Shown here: one piece after another, positions 35,412 through 44,565 of the stretch
How positions within the stretch are numbered: the stretch's first letter is position 1
Layout: every line of letters starts with the position of its first letter
From: Nodosilinea sp. LEGE 06152
GTDB taxonomy: Bacteria > Cyanobacteriota > Cyanobacteriia > Phormidesmidales > Phormidesmidaceae
DNA: 64,000 nucleotides
Assembly (NCBI RefSeq): GCF_015207525.1
Contig: NZ_JADEWR010000004.1
Coordinates: 79,235-143,234 of the forward strand
Direction of reading: 5' to 3'
Made by a program: the position numbers and the translations under genes
Notes under the pieces: generated by a model
The model's database searches: none
Seen by the model: only the letters and a program-made list of their open reading frames with translations
What the model was told of the DNA's origin: nothing

Positions 35412-35664
35412 TGAGCGACGCAGCAATTCTTAAGCAAATGAGTCGATACTCAGTTTTTTATTAACATTCCTCTTAAATTTTAAGAATCCTGTTCCTGACA
35501 ATCTCAAAAATATGTCTTCTGGAATGCAACACACCCACTTCAAGGGCTTTAGTCTAGGGAGTATAGCCCCAGTCACCGAGGCTAGCTTGAGTATTAATAA
35601 CCATTCACGCTCTCTTTAATAAATGTTACACTTGTTTACATAAGCAGTTCACAAGCTTTTACCC
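35412..35664. promoter_or_regulatory. AT-rich spacer before the 43-aa ORF
   Basis: 253 bp of DNA clearly richer in A and T than its surroundings. It contains no gene. It probably carries the promoter of the small ORF at 35665, but no single -10/-35 pair stands out. Confidence 0.4.
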
Positions 35665-35796
35665 ATGAGTCCTGTTGAAATTCTTTTAGAAGCTGGTGCC
35701 GCCCTAGTTGTGGCCGGTGTCATTCTCAAGCGTCGCTCTGACGAGGCTGCCCTCGAAGCCGAGCCAGTTCCAGTTCCGGTGCGGTCTCGCCCTTAG
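35665..35796 (+). CDS. Small single-span membrane protein of unknown function
   Basis: 43-aa ORF with an acidic start (SPVEILLEAG), one hydrophobic segment (AALVVAGVIL), a KRR stop-transfer cluster, and an acidic-proline-rich tail (EAEPVPVPVRSRP). The topology would be N-out, C-in by the positive-inside rule. There is no clear ribosome site, so the call is tentative. It lies 155 bp upstream of the group 2 sigma factor gene. Confidence 0.5.
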   Translation: MSPVEILLEAGAALVVAGVILKRRSDEAALEAEPVPVPVRSRP

Positions 35797-35951
35797 ATCA
35801 GGAGAAAAGGTTGCTGGCCGTAGAGGTGCCTTTAGGCTCCCAAGGCAATCCAACACGACTGGCCTCTGGCGCTGTTGTGCCTGAGCCTATTTGCAGTCTG
35901 GGTCGCCTGTTTAATTGTTTTTGCGACGCTGTTCCCTAAGGTTGTCGATTT

Positions 35952-36908
35952 ATGAGAGCTGTGCAAAACTCCACGGATCTGGTGCGCACCTACCTGAAGG
36001 AGATTGGTAAGGTGCCTCTGCTCACCCACGAAGAAGAGATCGTGTTGGGCAAGCAGGTGCAGAAACTGACAGCCTTGGAAGCGAAACGGCTGGCCGCAGA
36101 AGAAATTGCTGGGTATGGGCTCACGCTAGAACAGTGGGCCGAGGCGGTCGAGCTTCCTGTGGCTGAGCTATCTGCGATCGTTCGCCAAGGCAATTTGGCC
36201 AAGCGCAAAATGGTGGAAGCCAACCTGCGACTGGTGGTATCGGTGGCTAAGAAGTACATCAAGCGCAACGTCGACCTGCTCGACCTGATTCAGGAGGGCA
36301 CCATCGGTATGCAGCGCGGAGTTGAGAAGTTTGACCCTACCAAGGGCTATCGCTTCTCCACCTACGCCTACTGGTGGATCCGCCAGGCTATTACCCGCGC
36401 GATCGCTGAAAAAAGCCGCACTATTCGCCTGCCCATTCACATCACCGAAAAGCTCAATAAACTCAAAAAAGCCCAGCGCACCCTCTCACAGCGGCACGGG
36501 CGAGCGGCTACGGTAGCTGAGTTAGCTATCGAGTGCGACCTCACCACCAAGCAGGTGCGTGACTACCTCGAAAAGTCGCGTCAGCCCCTTTCCCTTGACC
36601 TCAAGGTGGGCGACAACCAGGATACGGAACTGGGTGAGCTGCTTGAAGATGACGGCCCTTCGCCCGAGGACTTTGCCACTCAGGTGTCTCTGCGCCAGGA
36701 CCTGGAGCGCCTTATGGGCGACCTGACCCCTCAGCAGCGCGAGGTGCTCTCCCTGCGCTTTGGCCTGGCTGACGGCAAAACCATGACCCTGGCCAAAATT
36801 GGCGACCTGCTCTCAATTAGCCGTGAGCGCGTTCGCCAGATTGAGCGCGAGGCGCTGACGAAGCTCCGCAAGCGTCAGTCTGACATTCGTGAATATCTGG
36901 CTAGCTAG
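35952..36908 (+). CDS. Group 2 RNA polymerase sigma factor (RpoD-like)
   Basis: 318-aa sigma-70, non-essential group 2 type. Region 1.2 ([20 protein letters not shown]) comes directly at the N-terminus without the acidic 1.1-like region of SigA. Region 2 has [20 protein letters not shown] and [18 protein letters not shown]. Region 4 has [20 protein letters not shown] and [17 protein letters not shown]. Group 2 sigma factors in cyanobacteria (SigB-SigE) respond to light, nitrogen and stress; I cannot say which this is. A hairpin terminator follows. Confidence 0.93.
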   Translation: MRAVQNSTDLVRTYLKEIGKVPLLTHEEEIVLGKQVQKLTALEAKRLAAEEIAGYGLTLEQWAEAVELPVAELSAIVRQGNLAKRKMVEANLRLVVSVAKKYIKRNVDLLDLIQEGTIGMQRGVEKFDPTKGYRFSTYAYWWIRQAITRAIAEKSRTIRLPIHITEKLNKLKKAQRTLSQRHGRAATVAELAIECDLTTKQVRDYLEKSRQPLSLDLKVGDNQDTELGELLEDDGPSPEDFATQVSLRQDLERLMGDLTPQQREVLSLRFGLADGKTMTLAKIGDLLSISRERVRQIEREALTKLRKRQSDIREYLAS

Positions 36909-36956
36909 AGCAGCAGCGCTGCCTGCCGAAGCGCAGCGCGAATCGTACTTATGTGT

Positions 36957-36991
36957 GGCCCGAGGGAATTGTCCTTCGGGCTATCTTTTTA
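36957..36991 (+). terminator. Terminator after the group 2 sigma gene
   Basis: Stem GCCCGAGG (36958-36965) with CCTTCGGGC (36973-36981), one bulge, followed by TATCTTTTT. Confidence 0.75.
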
Positions 36992-37119
36992 GCGAACGCA
37001 ACATAAAGGCACAGAATCCCTCGCTTCAGCACCGGCAACCGTATCCCAATTGACCAAAGCCGGGAAATCCCGCATTCTAGAGTGGTTCTAGCTAAATTTG
37101 CCCCAACTGAGGAGTTCCC

Positions 37120-38829
37120 ATGAGCTACCGCATGGACCGGCGTGCCTATGCCGAGACCTTTGGCCCGACGGTGGGCGATCGCCTTCGCTTGGCCGACACC
37201 GAACTCATCATTGAAGTCGAACAAGACTTCACCACCTATGGGGACGAGGTGAAATTTGGCGGCGGCAAGGTCATCCGCGACGGTATGGGGCAGTCGCCCA
37301 TCGGGCGCGACGCGGGCGCGGTGGACATGGTGATTACCAACGCCCTGATTCTCGACTGGTGGGGCATTGTTAAAGCCGATATCGGCATCAAAGACGGCAA
37401 GATCGACACCATCGGCAAGGCGGGCAACCCCTACATTCAAGACAATGTGAATATCATTATTGGCCCCGGCACCGAGGTTGTCGCCGGGGAGGGCATGATC
37501 GTCACCGCCGGGGGCATCGACAGCCACATTCACTTCATTTGCCCCCAGCAGATCGACACTGCGATCGCCTCCGGCATTACCACCATGATCGGCGGCGGCA
37601 CCGGGCCAGCGACAGGAACAAACGCCACCACCTGCACCCCAGGCGCGTGGAACATTTGGCGCATGCTGCAATCGGCAGACGCCTTCCCTATGAATCTCGG
37701 GTTTCTAGGCAAAGGCAACAGCGCCCAGCCGGAAGCCCTGGCGGAGCAGATCAAAGCGGGCGCAATGGGTCTCAAACTGCACGAAGACTGGGGCACTACC
37801 CCCGCCACCATCGACACCTGCCTGGGCGTCGCCGACGAGTACGACGTGCAGGTGGCGATCCACACCGACACCCTCAACGAGGCGGGCTTTGTAGAAGACA
37901 CGATCGCCGCCTTCAAGCACCGGGTGATTCACACCTACCACACCGAGGGAGCCGGCGGCGGCCACGCGCCCGACATCATCAAAGTCTGCGGCGAGGCCAA
38001 TGTGCTGCCCTCCTCGACTAACCCCACCCGCCCCTACACCCGCAACACCCTCGACGAGCACCTCGACATGCTGATGGTGTGCCACCATCTCAGCCCCAGC
38101 ATTCCCGAAGACATTGCCTTTGCCGAGTCCCGCATTCGCCGCGAAACCATCGCTGCCGAAGACATTCTCCACGACCTGGGAGCCTTCAGTATGATCGCCA
38201 GCGACTCCCAGGCCATGGGTCGGGTGGGCGAAGTGGTGATTCGCACCTGGCAGACCGCCCACAAGATGAAGGTGCAGCGCGGGCCGCTGACAGAGGACAG
38301 CGATCGCAACGACAACCATCGGGCCAAGCGCTACGTGGCCAAATACACCATTAACCCCGCCATCACCCACGGCATTGCCAACCATGTGGGCTCGATCGAA
38401 GCGGGCAAGCTGGCCGATCTGTGCCTGTGGAAGCCCGCCTTCTTTGGGGTCAAGCCCGAGCTTGTGATCAAGGGCGGCGCGATCGCCTGGGCTCAGATGG
38501 GCGACCCCAACGCCAGCATTCCTACCCCGCAGCCGGTGCATATGCGACCCATGTTTGGCAGCTTTGGGGGGGCGATCGCCGCCACCTCTTTTAGCTTTGT
38601 CTCCCAGGCCGCGATCGATTGGGGCATTCCTGAGCAGATTGGTTTAGCCAAAGCTACCGCTGCGGTGGCCAACTGTCGCAGCCTCAGCAAAGCTGATATG
38701 AAGCTCAACACCTACCAGCCCCACATGGAGGTCAACGTCGAAACCTACGAGGTGCGGGCCGACGGTCAGCTGCTCACTTGCGAACCGGCAGACGTGCTGC
38801 CCATGGCCCAGCGGTACTTTTTGTTCTAG
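37120..38829 (+). CDS. ureC: Urease subunit alpha
   Basis: 569-aa catalytic urease subunit, which splits urea into ammonia and carbamate with two nickel ions. Key residues are present: HIHFICPQQ (nickel His pair), GLKLHEDWG (the Lys that becomes carbamylated and bridges the nickels), [10 protein letters not shown], and the flap [20 protein letters not shown] with its Cys-His-His. Start ATG 37120 gives [19 protein letters not shown], the usual N-terminus. No ureA, ureB or accessory gene (ureD-G) is adjacent, so urease genes are scattered, as in some other cyanobacteria. Confidence 0.97.
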   Translation: MSYRMDRRAYAETFGPTVGDRLRLADTELIIEVEQDFTTYGDEVKFGGGKVIRDGMGQSPIGRDAGAVDMVITNALILDWWGIVKADIGIKDGKIDTIGKAGNPYIQDNVNIIIGPGTEVVAGEGMIVTAGGIDSHIHFICPQQIDTAIASGITTMIGGGTGPATGTNATTCTPGAWNIWRMLQSADAFPMNLGFLGKGNSAQPEALAEQIKAGAMGLKLHEDWGTTPATIDTCLGVADEYDVQVAIHTDTLNEAGFVEDTIAAFKHRVIHTYHTEGAGGGHAPDIIKVCGEANVLPSSTNPTRPYTRNTLDEHLDMLMVCHHLSPSIPEDIAFAESRIRRETIAAEDILHDLGAFSMIASDSQAMGRVGEVVIRTWQTAHKMKVQRGPLTEDSDRNDNHRAKRYVAKYTINPAITHGIANHVGSIEAGKLADLCLWKPAFFGVKPELVIKGGAIAWAQMGDPNASIPTPQPVHMRPMFGSFGGAIAATSFSFVSQAAIDWGIPEQIGLAKATAAVANCRSLSKADMKLNTYQPHMEVNVETYEVRADGQLLTCEPADVLPMAQRYFLF

Positions 38830-38902
38830 CAGCGTCCTGGGTACGTAAGCGCTCCACAACGGCACCGCTGACTGTAGCTATAATGAATCAGAGACTACCA
38901 AA

Positions 38903-38922
38903 CGCCTGTTCAGGCGCGTTTT
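38903..38922 (+). terminator. Short terminator after ureC
   Basis: CGCCTG (38903-38908) and CAGGCG (38911-38916) with a TT loop, flanked by AAA and CGTTTT. It lies ~75 bp past ureC. A TATAAT hexamer at 38879-38884 lies just before it but has no matching -35. Confidence 0.55.
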
Positions 38923-39150
38923 GGATTGGGCTCAGCACCAATTAGAGAACGTCAGGCGGTTTGACTAAGGCGTAAAGCCTAGGGATAAGCCAGGTAAAGT
39001 TCTCGGCTGGGTAGCTAGTCTGGTCGCATAGTCAAACCTAAACAGTCGCCCCTAGCAATGCGTAGGTTCCCGGAGGCGACAATAATTTGCAGCTACCATA
39101 AATTTGTTGCGAATGTCATCAAGCGGTGGCAGATTTTCAAGTGTCCACAG
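38923..39150. other. Spacer before Yfr1, no gene
   Basis: About 230 bp, together with the ureC 3' region, that contain no gene and no clear protein signal. A 82-codon open frame crosses Yfr1 (39058-39306) but is rejected. Confidence 0.4.
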
Positions 39151-39162
39151 TACAATAGAGTA

Positions 39163-39236
39163 AAGCGGAGACGTAAAGTTTCCGTTCACTCCTCACACCA
39201 CACCCCGCCCAGGCCATTGGTCTGGGCGGTTTCTTA
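39163..39236 (+). ncRNA. yfr1: Yfr1 small RNA
   Basis: Short RNA with the full Yfr1 layout. A -10 element TACAAT (39151-39156) is followed by a first hairpin CGGAGAC...GTTTCCG, then the single-stranded, ultraconserved ACTCCTCACAC (39188-39198) within ACTCCTCACACCACACC. A terminator hairpin CCGCCCAG (39205-39212) / CTGGGCGG (39222-39229) with TTTCTT ends it. In other cyanobacteria Yfr1 lies beside trxA, as here, and pairs with mRNAs of outer-membrane proteins. The exact 5' end (~39163) is inferred from the -10 element. Confidence 0.92.
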
Positions 39237-39404
39237 TTCAGGTTTTTACTTAAAGATCCAACCGGGGCTGAAAACCGCTGTCACAATGCCATTGCTCAAG
39301 CGGTAAGGTGTTTTGCTAACCAGATGTTGCCGAAGGACTGAGGTTTGCCGAGGGTTGGCTATGGTAAGATTGCGTGTGGTTAACAACGGCAAGGAACACT
39401 AGGC

Positions 39405-39725
39405 ATGGTAGCCGCTCAGGTAACAGATTCTACTTTTAAGCAAGAAGTTCTCGAAAGCACCGTCCCCGTACTAGTCGACTTTTGGGCTCCTTGGTGTGGC
39501 CCCTGTCGTATGGTGGCTCCTGTCGTAGAAGAAATTGCTGAGCAATACGACGGCCAAATCAAGGTTGTTAAGGTCAACACCGACGAAAACCCTAGCGTGG
39601 CTAGCCAGTACGGCATCCGCAGCATTCCCACCCTAATGATTTTCAAAGAGGGGCAGCGGGTTGACATGGTCGTGGGCGCTGTACCCAAAACGACCCTAGC
39701 TAACACCCTCGAAAAGTATCTTTAA
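39405..39725 (+). CDS. trxA: Thioredoxin
   Basis: 106-aa m-type-like thioredoxin, a cytoplasmic dithiol reductant that regulates photosynthetic enzymes through ferredoxin-thioredoxin reductase. The active site WCGPC is at residues 30-34 in [17 protein letters not shown], and the cis-Pro is in [14 protein letters not shown]. The length is normal. Start ATG 39405. Yfr1 lies upstream and a perfect hairpin terminator downstream. Confidence 0.97.
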   Translation: MVAAQVTDSTFKQEVLESTVPVLVDFWAPWCGPCRMVAPVVEEIAEQYDGQIKVVKVNTDENPSVASQYGIRSIPTLMIFKEGQRVDMVVGAVPKTTLANTLEKYL

Positions 39726-39825
39726 GCTCATCTGGCTAGTCCGTCTCAACTAAAGAACCCCAAAAAATGTTTTGCCGGGGCTCAAGACGCTCTAGATTGG
39801 CTGACCCACAATTAATCAACCGGAG

Positions 39826-39864
39826 CCCTCTAGGAAAGCATTAGTCTCTTCCTAGAGGGTTCTT
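39826..39864 (+). terminator. Terminator after trxA
   Basis: Perfect 11-bp stem CCCTCTAGGAA (39826-39836) and TTCCTAGAGGG (39849-39859), then TTCTT. Confidence 0.8.
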
Positions 39865-39925
39865 GCAAGGTAAGAGGCGAAATTGTCGCTAAAATAGAGT
39901 GCTGCCTCTATGGATACAACAGCGT

Positions 39926-40990
39926 ATGGTTGCGCTCCCCTCAGATTTGCCCTCTAGCGTTCAGGCTGACCTAGCTACGGTGCTGGAGAAATTGCCTAAC
40001 CTAGAGCATGGCAGGCTTATTCGTCAGGTGATAGAGACCATCCTGCGAATGATGGGACGAGAGGCAGACCGCCTAGACTGGAAGATTTTGAACTACGCCC
40101 TGCTCGATATGGAGCAGGGATTTCAGATTTTTTACCCCTACCGCCACATCCGCAAAATTACCATTTTTGGCTCGGCCCGTACCGGCGCTATTAGCCCCGA
40201 CTACAAGCTGGCTGAACAGTTTGCCAAACAGATTACCGAGCTGGGCTTCATGGTGATGACTGGAGCCGGGGGAGGCATTATGGAGGCGGGTAATGCTGGA
40301 GCAGGCTCTGAGCACTCCTTTGGGCTCAACATTCAGCTGCCCTTTGAGCAGGGGGCAAACCCGATTATGTCGGGCGACCCTAAGCTGATTAACTTTAAGT
40401 ACTTCTTTACCCGCAAGCTCTTCTTTTTGCGTGAAAGCGATGCTCTGGTGCTGTTTCCAGGTGGCTTTGGCACTCAGGATGAGGCCTTTGAGTCGCTTAC
40501 GCTGATTCAAACGGGTAAGGCTGACCCCATGCCCGTCGTGCTGGTTGATCACCCCGGTGGCGACTACTGGCAGGGTTGGGATAGCTATATTCGCACCCAC
40601 TTGTTAAACCGTGGGTTAATTAGCCCCGACGACCCCAGCCTTTACACCATTACGGATAACGTAGATGACGCCTGCCACGCGATTAGCAGCTTTTACCGGG
40701 TATACCACTCCTGCCGTTATGCGGGCGATCGCTTGATTATCCGGCTCAAATGCGACCTGAGCGATGGCGCTGTTGCCCTGCTCAACGACGAATTTGGCGA
40801 TATCTTAGCCAAGGGCAGCATTGAGAAATCTGCGGCTCTACCCGAAGAGCACAGTGACGAAACCACCCCTCTGCCCCGGCTGGTGATGCATTTTAACCAT
40901 CGCGACTTTGGCAAACTGCACCAGTTTATCTGGCGGCTCAACGACCTAGGCGATCATCAACCCGAGGCCCAGCACCCGGAGCAGAAGTAA
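39926..40990 (+). CDS. LOG/TIGR00730-family Rossmann fold protein
   Basis: About 354-aa protein with a central lysine decarboxylase-like (LOG) Rossmann domain. The nucleotide/phosphoribohydrolase motif is PGGFGTQDEAFE (PGGxGTxxE), preceded by VMTGAGGGIMEAGNAGA. Canonical LOG enzymes are ~190 aa and release cytokinin-like bases from nucleotides; the extra N- and C-terminal parts are usual in the long cyanobacterial form, whose substrate is unknown. A start at GTG-less ATG 39926 was chosen over 39899. glsA starts 10 bp after it, so they are co-transcribed. Confidence 0.85.
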   Translation: MVALPSDLPSSVQADLATVLEKLPNLEHGRLIRQVIETILRMMGREADRLDWKILNYALLDMEQGFQIFYPYRHIRKITIFGSARTGAISPDYKLAEQFAKQITELGFMVMTGAGGGIMEAGNAGAGSEHSFGLNIQLPFEQGANPIMSGDPKLINFKYFFTRKLFFLRESDALVLFPGGFGTQDEAFESLTLIQTGKADPMPVVLVDHPGGDYWQGWDSYIRTHLLNRGLISPDDPSLYTITDNVDDACHAISSFYRVYHSCRYAGDRLIIRLKCDLSDGAVALLNDEFGDILAKGSIEKSAALPEEHSDETTPLPRLVMHFNHRDFGKLHQFIWRLNDLGDHQPEAQHPEQK

Positions 40991-40999
40991 TTAACCCCT

Positions 41000-41959
41000 A
41001 TGCCTCAGGTTCAAGCTTTTCTAGAGCAGCTCTACCACGAGTTCAAAGGACTCTCCGACGGTAAGGTGGCGTCCTACATTCCTGAGCTGGCGCGGGCCAA
41101 CCCCGACTGGTTTGGCATTAGCTTAGTTACCCTCGACGGGCGCAGCTTTGAGGTGGGCGACGCGGCCCAAAAGTTTACCATTCAGTCAATTTCTAAGGTG
41201 TTTGTCTACGGCATGGCCCTAGAAGACTACGGCCGCGAAAAGCTGCTCAAGAAGGTGGGGGTAGAGCCGACGGGCGACCCGTTTAACTCACTTATTCGCC
41301 TCGATGAAGACTCTAAACGCCCCGATAACCCAATGGTGAATGCAGGGGCGATCGCAACCACCGGCCTGATCACCGGCAGCGACCCCGCCGAGCGGCTCAA
41401 CCGCATGCTGACCATGTTTGAGCGCTACGTGGGCAGCGAAGTGTTTGTCGATGTGTCTACCTTCATTTCAGAAAAGACAACGGGTCACCGCAATCGAGCT
41501 ATGGCCCACCTGATGCTCAACTTTGGCATGATTGAGCAGCCAATTGAGGAAGCGCTCGACCTGTACTTTCAGCAGTGTGCGGTACTGGTCACGGCCCACG
41601 ACTTGGCCGTAATGGCGGCGACATTGGCCAATCAGGGCGTCAACCCCGTCACGGGGCAGCGGGCAGTTGGGGCAGAACAGGTGCGCGACATTCTCAGCGT
41701 GATGTACACCTGCGGCATGTACAACTTTGCCGGAGAGTGGGCCTTCCGAGTCGGCATTCCAGCCAAGAGCGGTGTATCGGGAGGAATTATGGCGGTGGTG
41801 CCCAATCAGGCTGGCATCGCCGTGTTTTCCCCCCTGCTCGATGATCGCGGCAACAGCGTGCGCGGGCTAAAGGTATTTGAGTCGCTCTCTCAGCAGTATG
41901 GGTTTCACCTGTTTGACCTTTCCCTAGGCCGCTGTCGCTTTACCAATAGCGATTGTTAA
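41000..41959 (+). CDS. glsA: Glutaminase
   Basis: 319-aa serine-dependent beta-lactamase-fold glutaminase that releases ammonia from glutamine. The catalytic Ser-Lys pair is in [15 protein letters not shown], and [14 protein letters not shown] and [20 protein letters not shown] are family signatures. The length is normal. It follows the LOG gene by 10 bp. Its stop touches the stop of the convergent ferritin-like gene (41959/41960). Confidence 0.95.
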   Translation: MPQVQAFLEQLYHEFKGLSDGKVASYIPELARANPDWFGISLVTLDGRSFEVGDAAQKFTIQSISKVFVYGMALEDYGREKLLKKVGVEPTGDPFNSLIRLDEDSKRPDNPMVNAGAIATTGLITGSDPAERLNRMLTMFERYVGSEVFVDVSTFISEKTTGHRNRAMAHLMLNFGMIEQPIEEALDLYFQQCAVLVTAHDLAVMAATLANQGVNPVTGQRAVGAEQVRDILSVMYTCGMYNFAGEWAFRVGIPAKSGVSGGIMAVVPNQAGIAVFSPLLDDRGNSVRGLKVFESLSQQYGFHLFDLSLGRCRFTNSDC

Positions 41960-42643
41960 TTACACCAGCGACAGATCGGGCTTTTGCCCCGGTTGTACCA
42001 AACTAGGTCGCTCAGCAGCCGGTTTGGTCACAAATTCCACCACTTTGCCCAGATCCTTAAACATTTTGCTTTCGATGTCGCGGCGGTAGGCGTCTACTAC
42101 AGCTGTAGACCGAAAGTAGTGCAGCGCGTCGGTGAGATACCGCACGTGGCGTTCCTCATCTTTGAGCACCGATTCGATCGCAGCGCGAGTTGCGGTCAGG
42201 TGGTCAGGCAGCGCCTTAAGAATGCAGCGAAACCCACGCACCCCCAATTCTTCGGCTAGCAATACGCTGGCCAGCAGGTGGGGCAGAGGGGCCGCCGCCA
42301 GGTCATCGACCTGGTGGTAACGCCGCATGGAGGCTTCACCCACGCTTGCGAGCGACTGCTGAGCGGCTTCACCGTCTAGATCGATAAAGTAGCCCTCCCG
42401 CTCGACGGCTTTGGTAAAAATCTGGGCGTGGCGCACCTCATCGCTGATGTGGCGCTGCATTTGCTCGTCAAGCCACAGCGGAATCTCCGTCGCCTTAGCC
42501 GAGCGAATGTGGGCAACGGTGCGACTGCCCTCAGCCTCTTGCAGGGCCAGTGAGGCAAACAGGTGGGGCCGCCGTTTGGGGTTAGCGGTGCTTTGGCTGT
42601 AGTAAATAGCGCTAAAACCAATGAACAGAAGGTGCTGCAGCAT
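41960..42643 (-). CDS. Ferritin-like domain-containing protein
   Basis: 227-aa four-helix protein with the spacing of a di-iron ferritin-like carboxylate site: LQEAEGSRTVAH, ISDEVRHAQIF (E-x2-H), LLAEELGVRGF and DEERHVRYL (E-x2-H). Two ExxH pairs suggest a metal-binding, possibly oxidase or peroxidase, function. No membrane segment is certain beyond a weak N-terminal hydrophobic stretch (HLLFIGFSAIYY). It is convergent with glsA with no spacer. Substrate unknown. Confidence 0.78.
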   Translation of the reverse strand: MLQHLLFIGFSAIYYSQSTANPKRRPHLFASLALQEAEGSRTVAHIRSAKATEIPLWLDEQMQRHISDEVRHAQIFTKAVEREGYFIDLDGEAAQQSLASVGEASMRRYHQVDDLAAAPLPHLLASVLLAEELGVRGFRCILKALPDHLTATRAAIESVLKDEERHVRYLTDALHYFRSTAVVDAYRRDIESKMFKDLGKVVEFVTKPAAERPSLVQPGQKPDLSLV

Positions 42644-42730
42644 GGCTAGGGTAGTTGAGAGTTATGGATCCTGCTAGCTATTGTAAAACTTCTGACGGTT
42701 GGTGCCGCCTGAGCTACCCTGCAAAACTTT

Positions 42731-42759
42731 CAGCCGCAGCATTTAGAATGCTGCGGCTG
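42731..42759. terminator. 13-bp hairpin between two minus-strand genes
   Basis: Perfect CAGCCGCAGCATT (42731-42743) and AATGCTGCGGCTG (42747-42759) with a 3-nt loop. It is a likely terminator for the 178-aa gene on the minus strand, although the T-run (AAAGTTTTG) is set back. Confidence 0.7.
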
Positions 42760-42844
42760 GGCGGATACTTAGAAGAATAGGACCGCAACCAGCCCTATTT
42801 AGGCCTGAGCCTACGGGTCAAGCTGCTGGCTCAACACCTAACCC

Positions 42845-43381
42845 TTAAGCCAAGTCATCGTCCTCATCCTCAATATCGGCGCTCACGGTTGCCACAGGCG
42901 ATGGCGGCGGTTCAGAGGCAATTAGAGGCTCAGCTGGGGCTGGCGGACCACTTGGGGTAGGAGGCTCGACTGGGGTAGGGGCGGAAGGTGCTGGTGCTGG
43001 CGCTGGCGCAGCGACAGGTGCCAGGGGTTCTGGCGCTGGAATACCCAGCTGTTGTCGGGCCTGGGCCAGCAGGTAGGAGGTACCCGACTGCACCGTATCC
43101 AGCAGAGCCTGGCCCGTGGAGGTAATTGGCTGAGCATCGGCGGTGGAGTCTTTTTCGCTGAGGCCGACGTACCAGGCGCGGGTACTGCGGCCCAGGCCAA
43201 CGGCGGTGCGGTAAAACCACTCACCGCCCACAAAGGTGAGGCAGATGACTAGCCACAGCAAAATGCCGACTTCGCGCAGAATGTCCCAGGTGCGGGCGAG
43301 AGCTTTTTTATAGATTTCGCTGGTATCAGCTGAAAACAATAGCTGGCTAACGACGTTAGCCTGTTCTTTAATTTTGTCCAT
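42845..43381 (-). CDS. Membrane protein with proline-rich tail, unknown function
   Basis: 178-aa protein. The N-terminal ~35 residues are helical and polar, followed by one membrane helix (ILLWLVICLTFVGGEWF) and a conserved-looking FYRTAVGLGRSTRAWYVGL. The last ~70 residues are Pro/Ala-rich (APAPAPSAPTPVEPP) and end with an acidic DIEDEDDDLA. The tail resembles a flexible linker. I do not recognise the family. It lies downstream of the GT9 gene on the same strand, 105 bp apart. Confidence 0.65.
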   Translation of the reverse strand: MDKIKEQANVVSQLLFSADTSEIYKKALARTWDILREVGILLWLVICLTFVGGEWFYRTAVGLGRSTRAWYVGLSEKDSTADAQPITSTGQALLDTVQSGTSYLLAQARQQLGIPAPEPLAPVAAPAPAPAPSAPTPVEPPTPSGPPAPAEPLIASEPPPSPVATVSADIEDEDDDLA

Positions 43382-43486
43382 AGGTGTCAGTTCTCCAATA
43401 GCTGGGCGGGTAATGACGGCCTTGCACTTAGATAGTAGTCAGGGTCTATAGAACAGTCATGGGGCTATAGGTAGGAGAATGCTGAG

Positions 43487-44428
43487 CTAGGCGTCTTCAC
43501 TCCAGATTTTTTTGAGCACCTGGTCGGGGGTGATGTCGGCCAGAGTGCCCTCAGCAGATGTTAGGGTGACCAGACGATCGCCCTCTGGACGGCTGGGCAA
43601 GGCGGTATCGCTCTCTGAAAGCAGCCCAACTGCATAGACATTGAGGGCGATCGCCAGCCCCAGCGGATAGCCCGCCACCCCGACCAGCAGATTGGCAGCG
43701 GCCACCATCGCCGCTGCCTGCCCCGGCGTTTCGGGTCGCAGAATCTTGAGATTGGGCACAGCGCTGGCGAGCTCAGCGGCCTGGGAGCCAGCCTCGTTGG
43801 TTTGCAGCAGGGCCAGGGGTAGGCCCGGCTGGCGCTGCTGAAAGTCTTTGAGAATGGCAATCCAGCTCTCGGTGGGGTAGGTATTACCGCTGGAGGTGGG
43901 GCCAGGAGAGACCAGGACATAGCCGTTCTCAAGCCCAGCCCCCTGACGCATCGACTCAACGGTGGTCAGGTCGCTACGGGGTACGTTCACCGAGAGGGCT
44001 GGGGGGTCGCCCGTGACATTAATCAGACTGAGCAGGTCACTACAGGAAGTCATTCCGGTGCGGCGCGGCACTGTAGCCGTGAGCAGCATATCGTTAGCAG
44101 CACCGCCATAGCCCAGGCGAGTGGGCACTCCACTGAGCCACAGCAGCAGAGCAATCGACCAGGATTGGGTGAGGGTGAGGGCCACATCAAACTCGCGATC
44201 GCGCACAATACCGAGCAGATTGGCCCAGTCAGCCGGGCTGTTGGGGGCCGCAAAGTTATAGGGCACAACCTCGGTAACCCCCTTAGAAAGCTGATAAATC
44301 GCCGCAGCAGCAGGAGTTGCCACCACAGAAACCTCGGCGTTTTCAAAGCTATTCTTAATCTGATTGATCACTGGAAAGAAGCTCAGCTGAGTCTCCATTT
44401 CCCCTGGAACAAGAGCCAGTACCCGCAT
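43487..44428 (-). CDS. Glycosyltransferase family 9 protein (heptosyltransferase-like)
   Basis: 313-aa GT-B protein of the ADP-heptose:LPS heptosyltransferase family. N-terminal RVLALVPGEMETQLSFFPVI, middle FDVALTLTQSWSIALLLWLSG, then LVSPGPTSSGNTYPTESW, the donor-site region, and TPGQAAAMVAAANLLVG near the C-terminus. The usual D-x-x-H-G motif is weak, so the donor is uncertain. It is likely to add sugars to lipopolysaccharide or another envelope glycan. It is divergent from ispD. Confidence 0.82.
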   Translation of the reverse strand: MRVLALVPGEMETQLSFFPVINQIKNSFENAEVSVVATPAAAAIYQLSKGVTEVVPYNFAAPNSPADWANLLGIVRDREFDVALTLTQSWSIALLLWLSGVPTRLGYGGAANDMLLTATVPRRTGMTSCSDLLSLINVTGDPPALSVNVPRSDLTTVESMRQGAGLENGYVLVSPGPTSSGNTYPTESWIAILKDFQQRQPGLPLALLQTNEAGSQAAELASAVPNLKILRPETPGQAAAMVAAANLLVGVAGYPLGLAIALNVYAVGLLSESDTALPSRPEGDRLVTLTSAEGTLADITPDQVLKKIWSEDA

Positions 44429-44565
44429 ACATTACGTCCATGCCTGTTCGCAAGCTATTGTAGTGGAACCTGGTCAAGGTTTAAGGGATATCTGGCCGAC
44501 AAAATGCATTAAATTTCACCAAAGGGGATAATTTATCCTCAATTTCCCTTAGCGCCACTACCCCT

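Noticed and set aside
37539..38541. Long frames overlapping ureC on both strands
   Set aside because: They are shadows of a gene whose urease signatures are intact.
39058..39306. 82-codon frame overlapping Yfr1
   Set aside because: The composition is unlike a protein, it has no ribosome site, and the region is explained by the Yfr1 RNA and its terminator.
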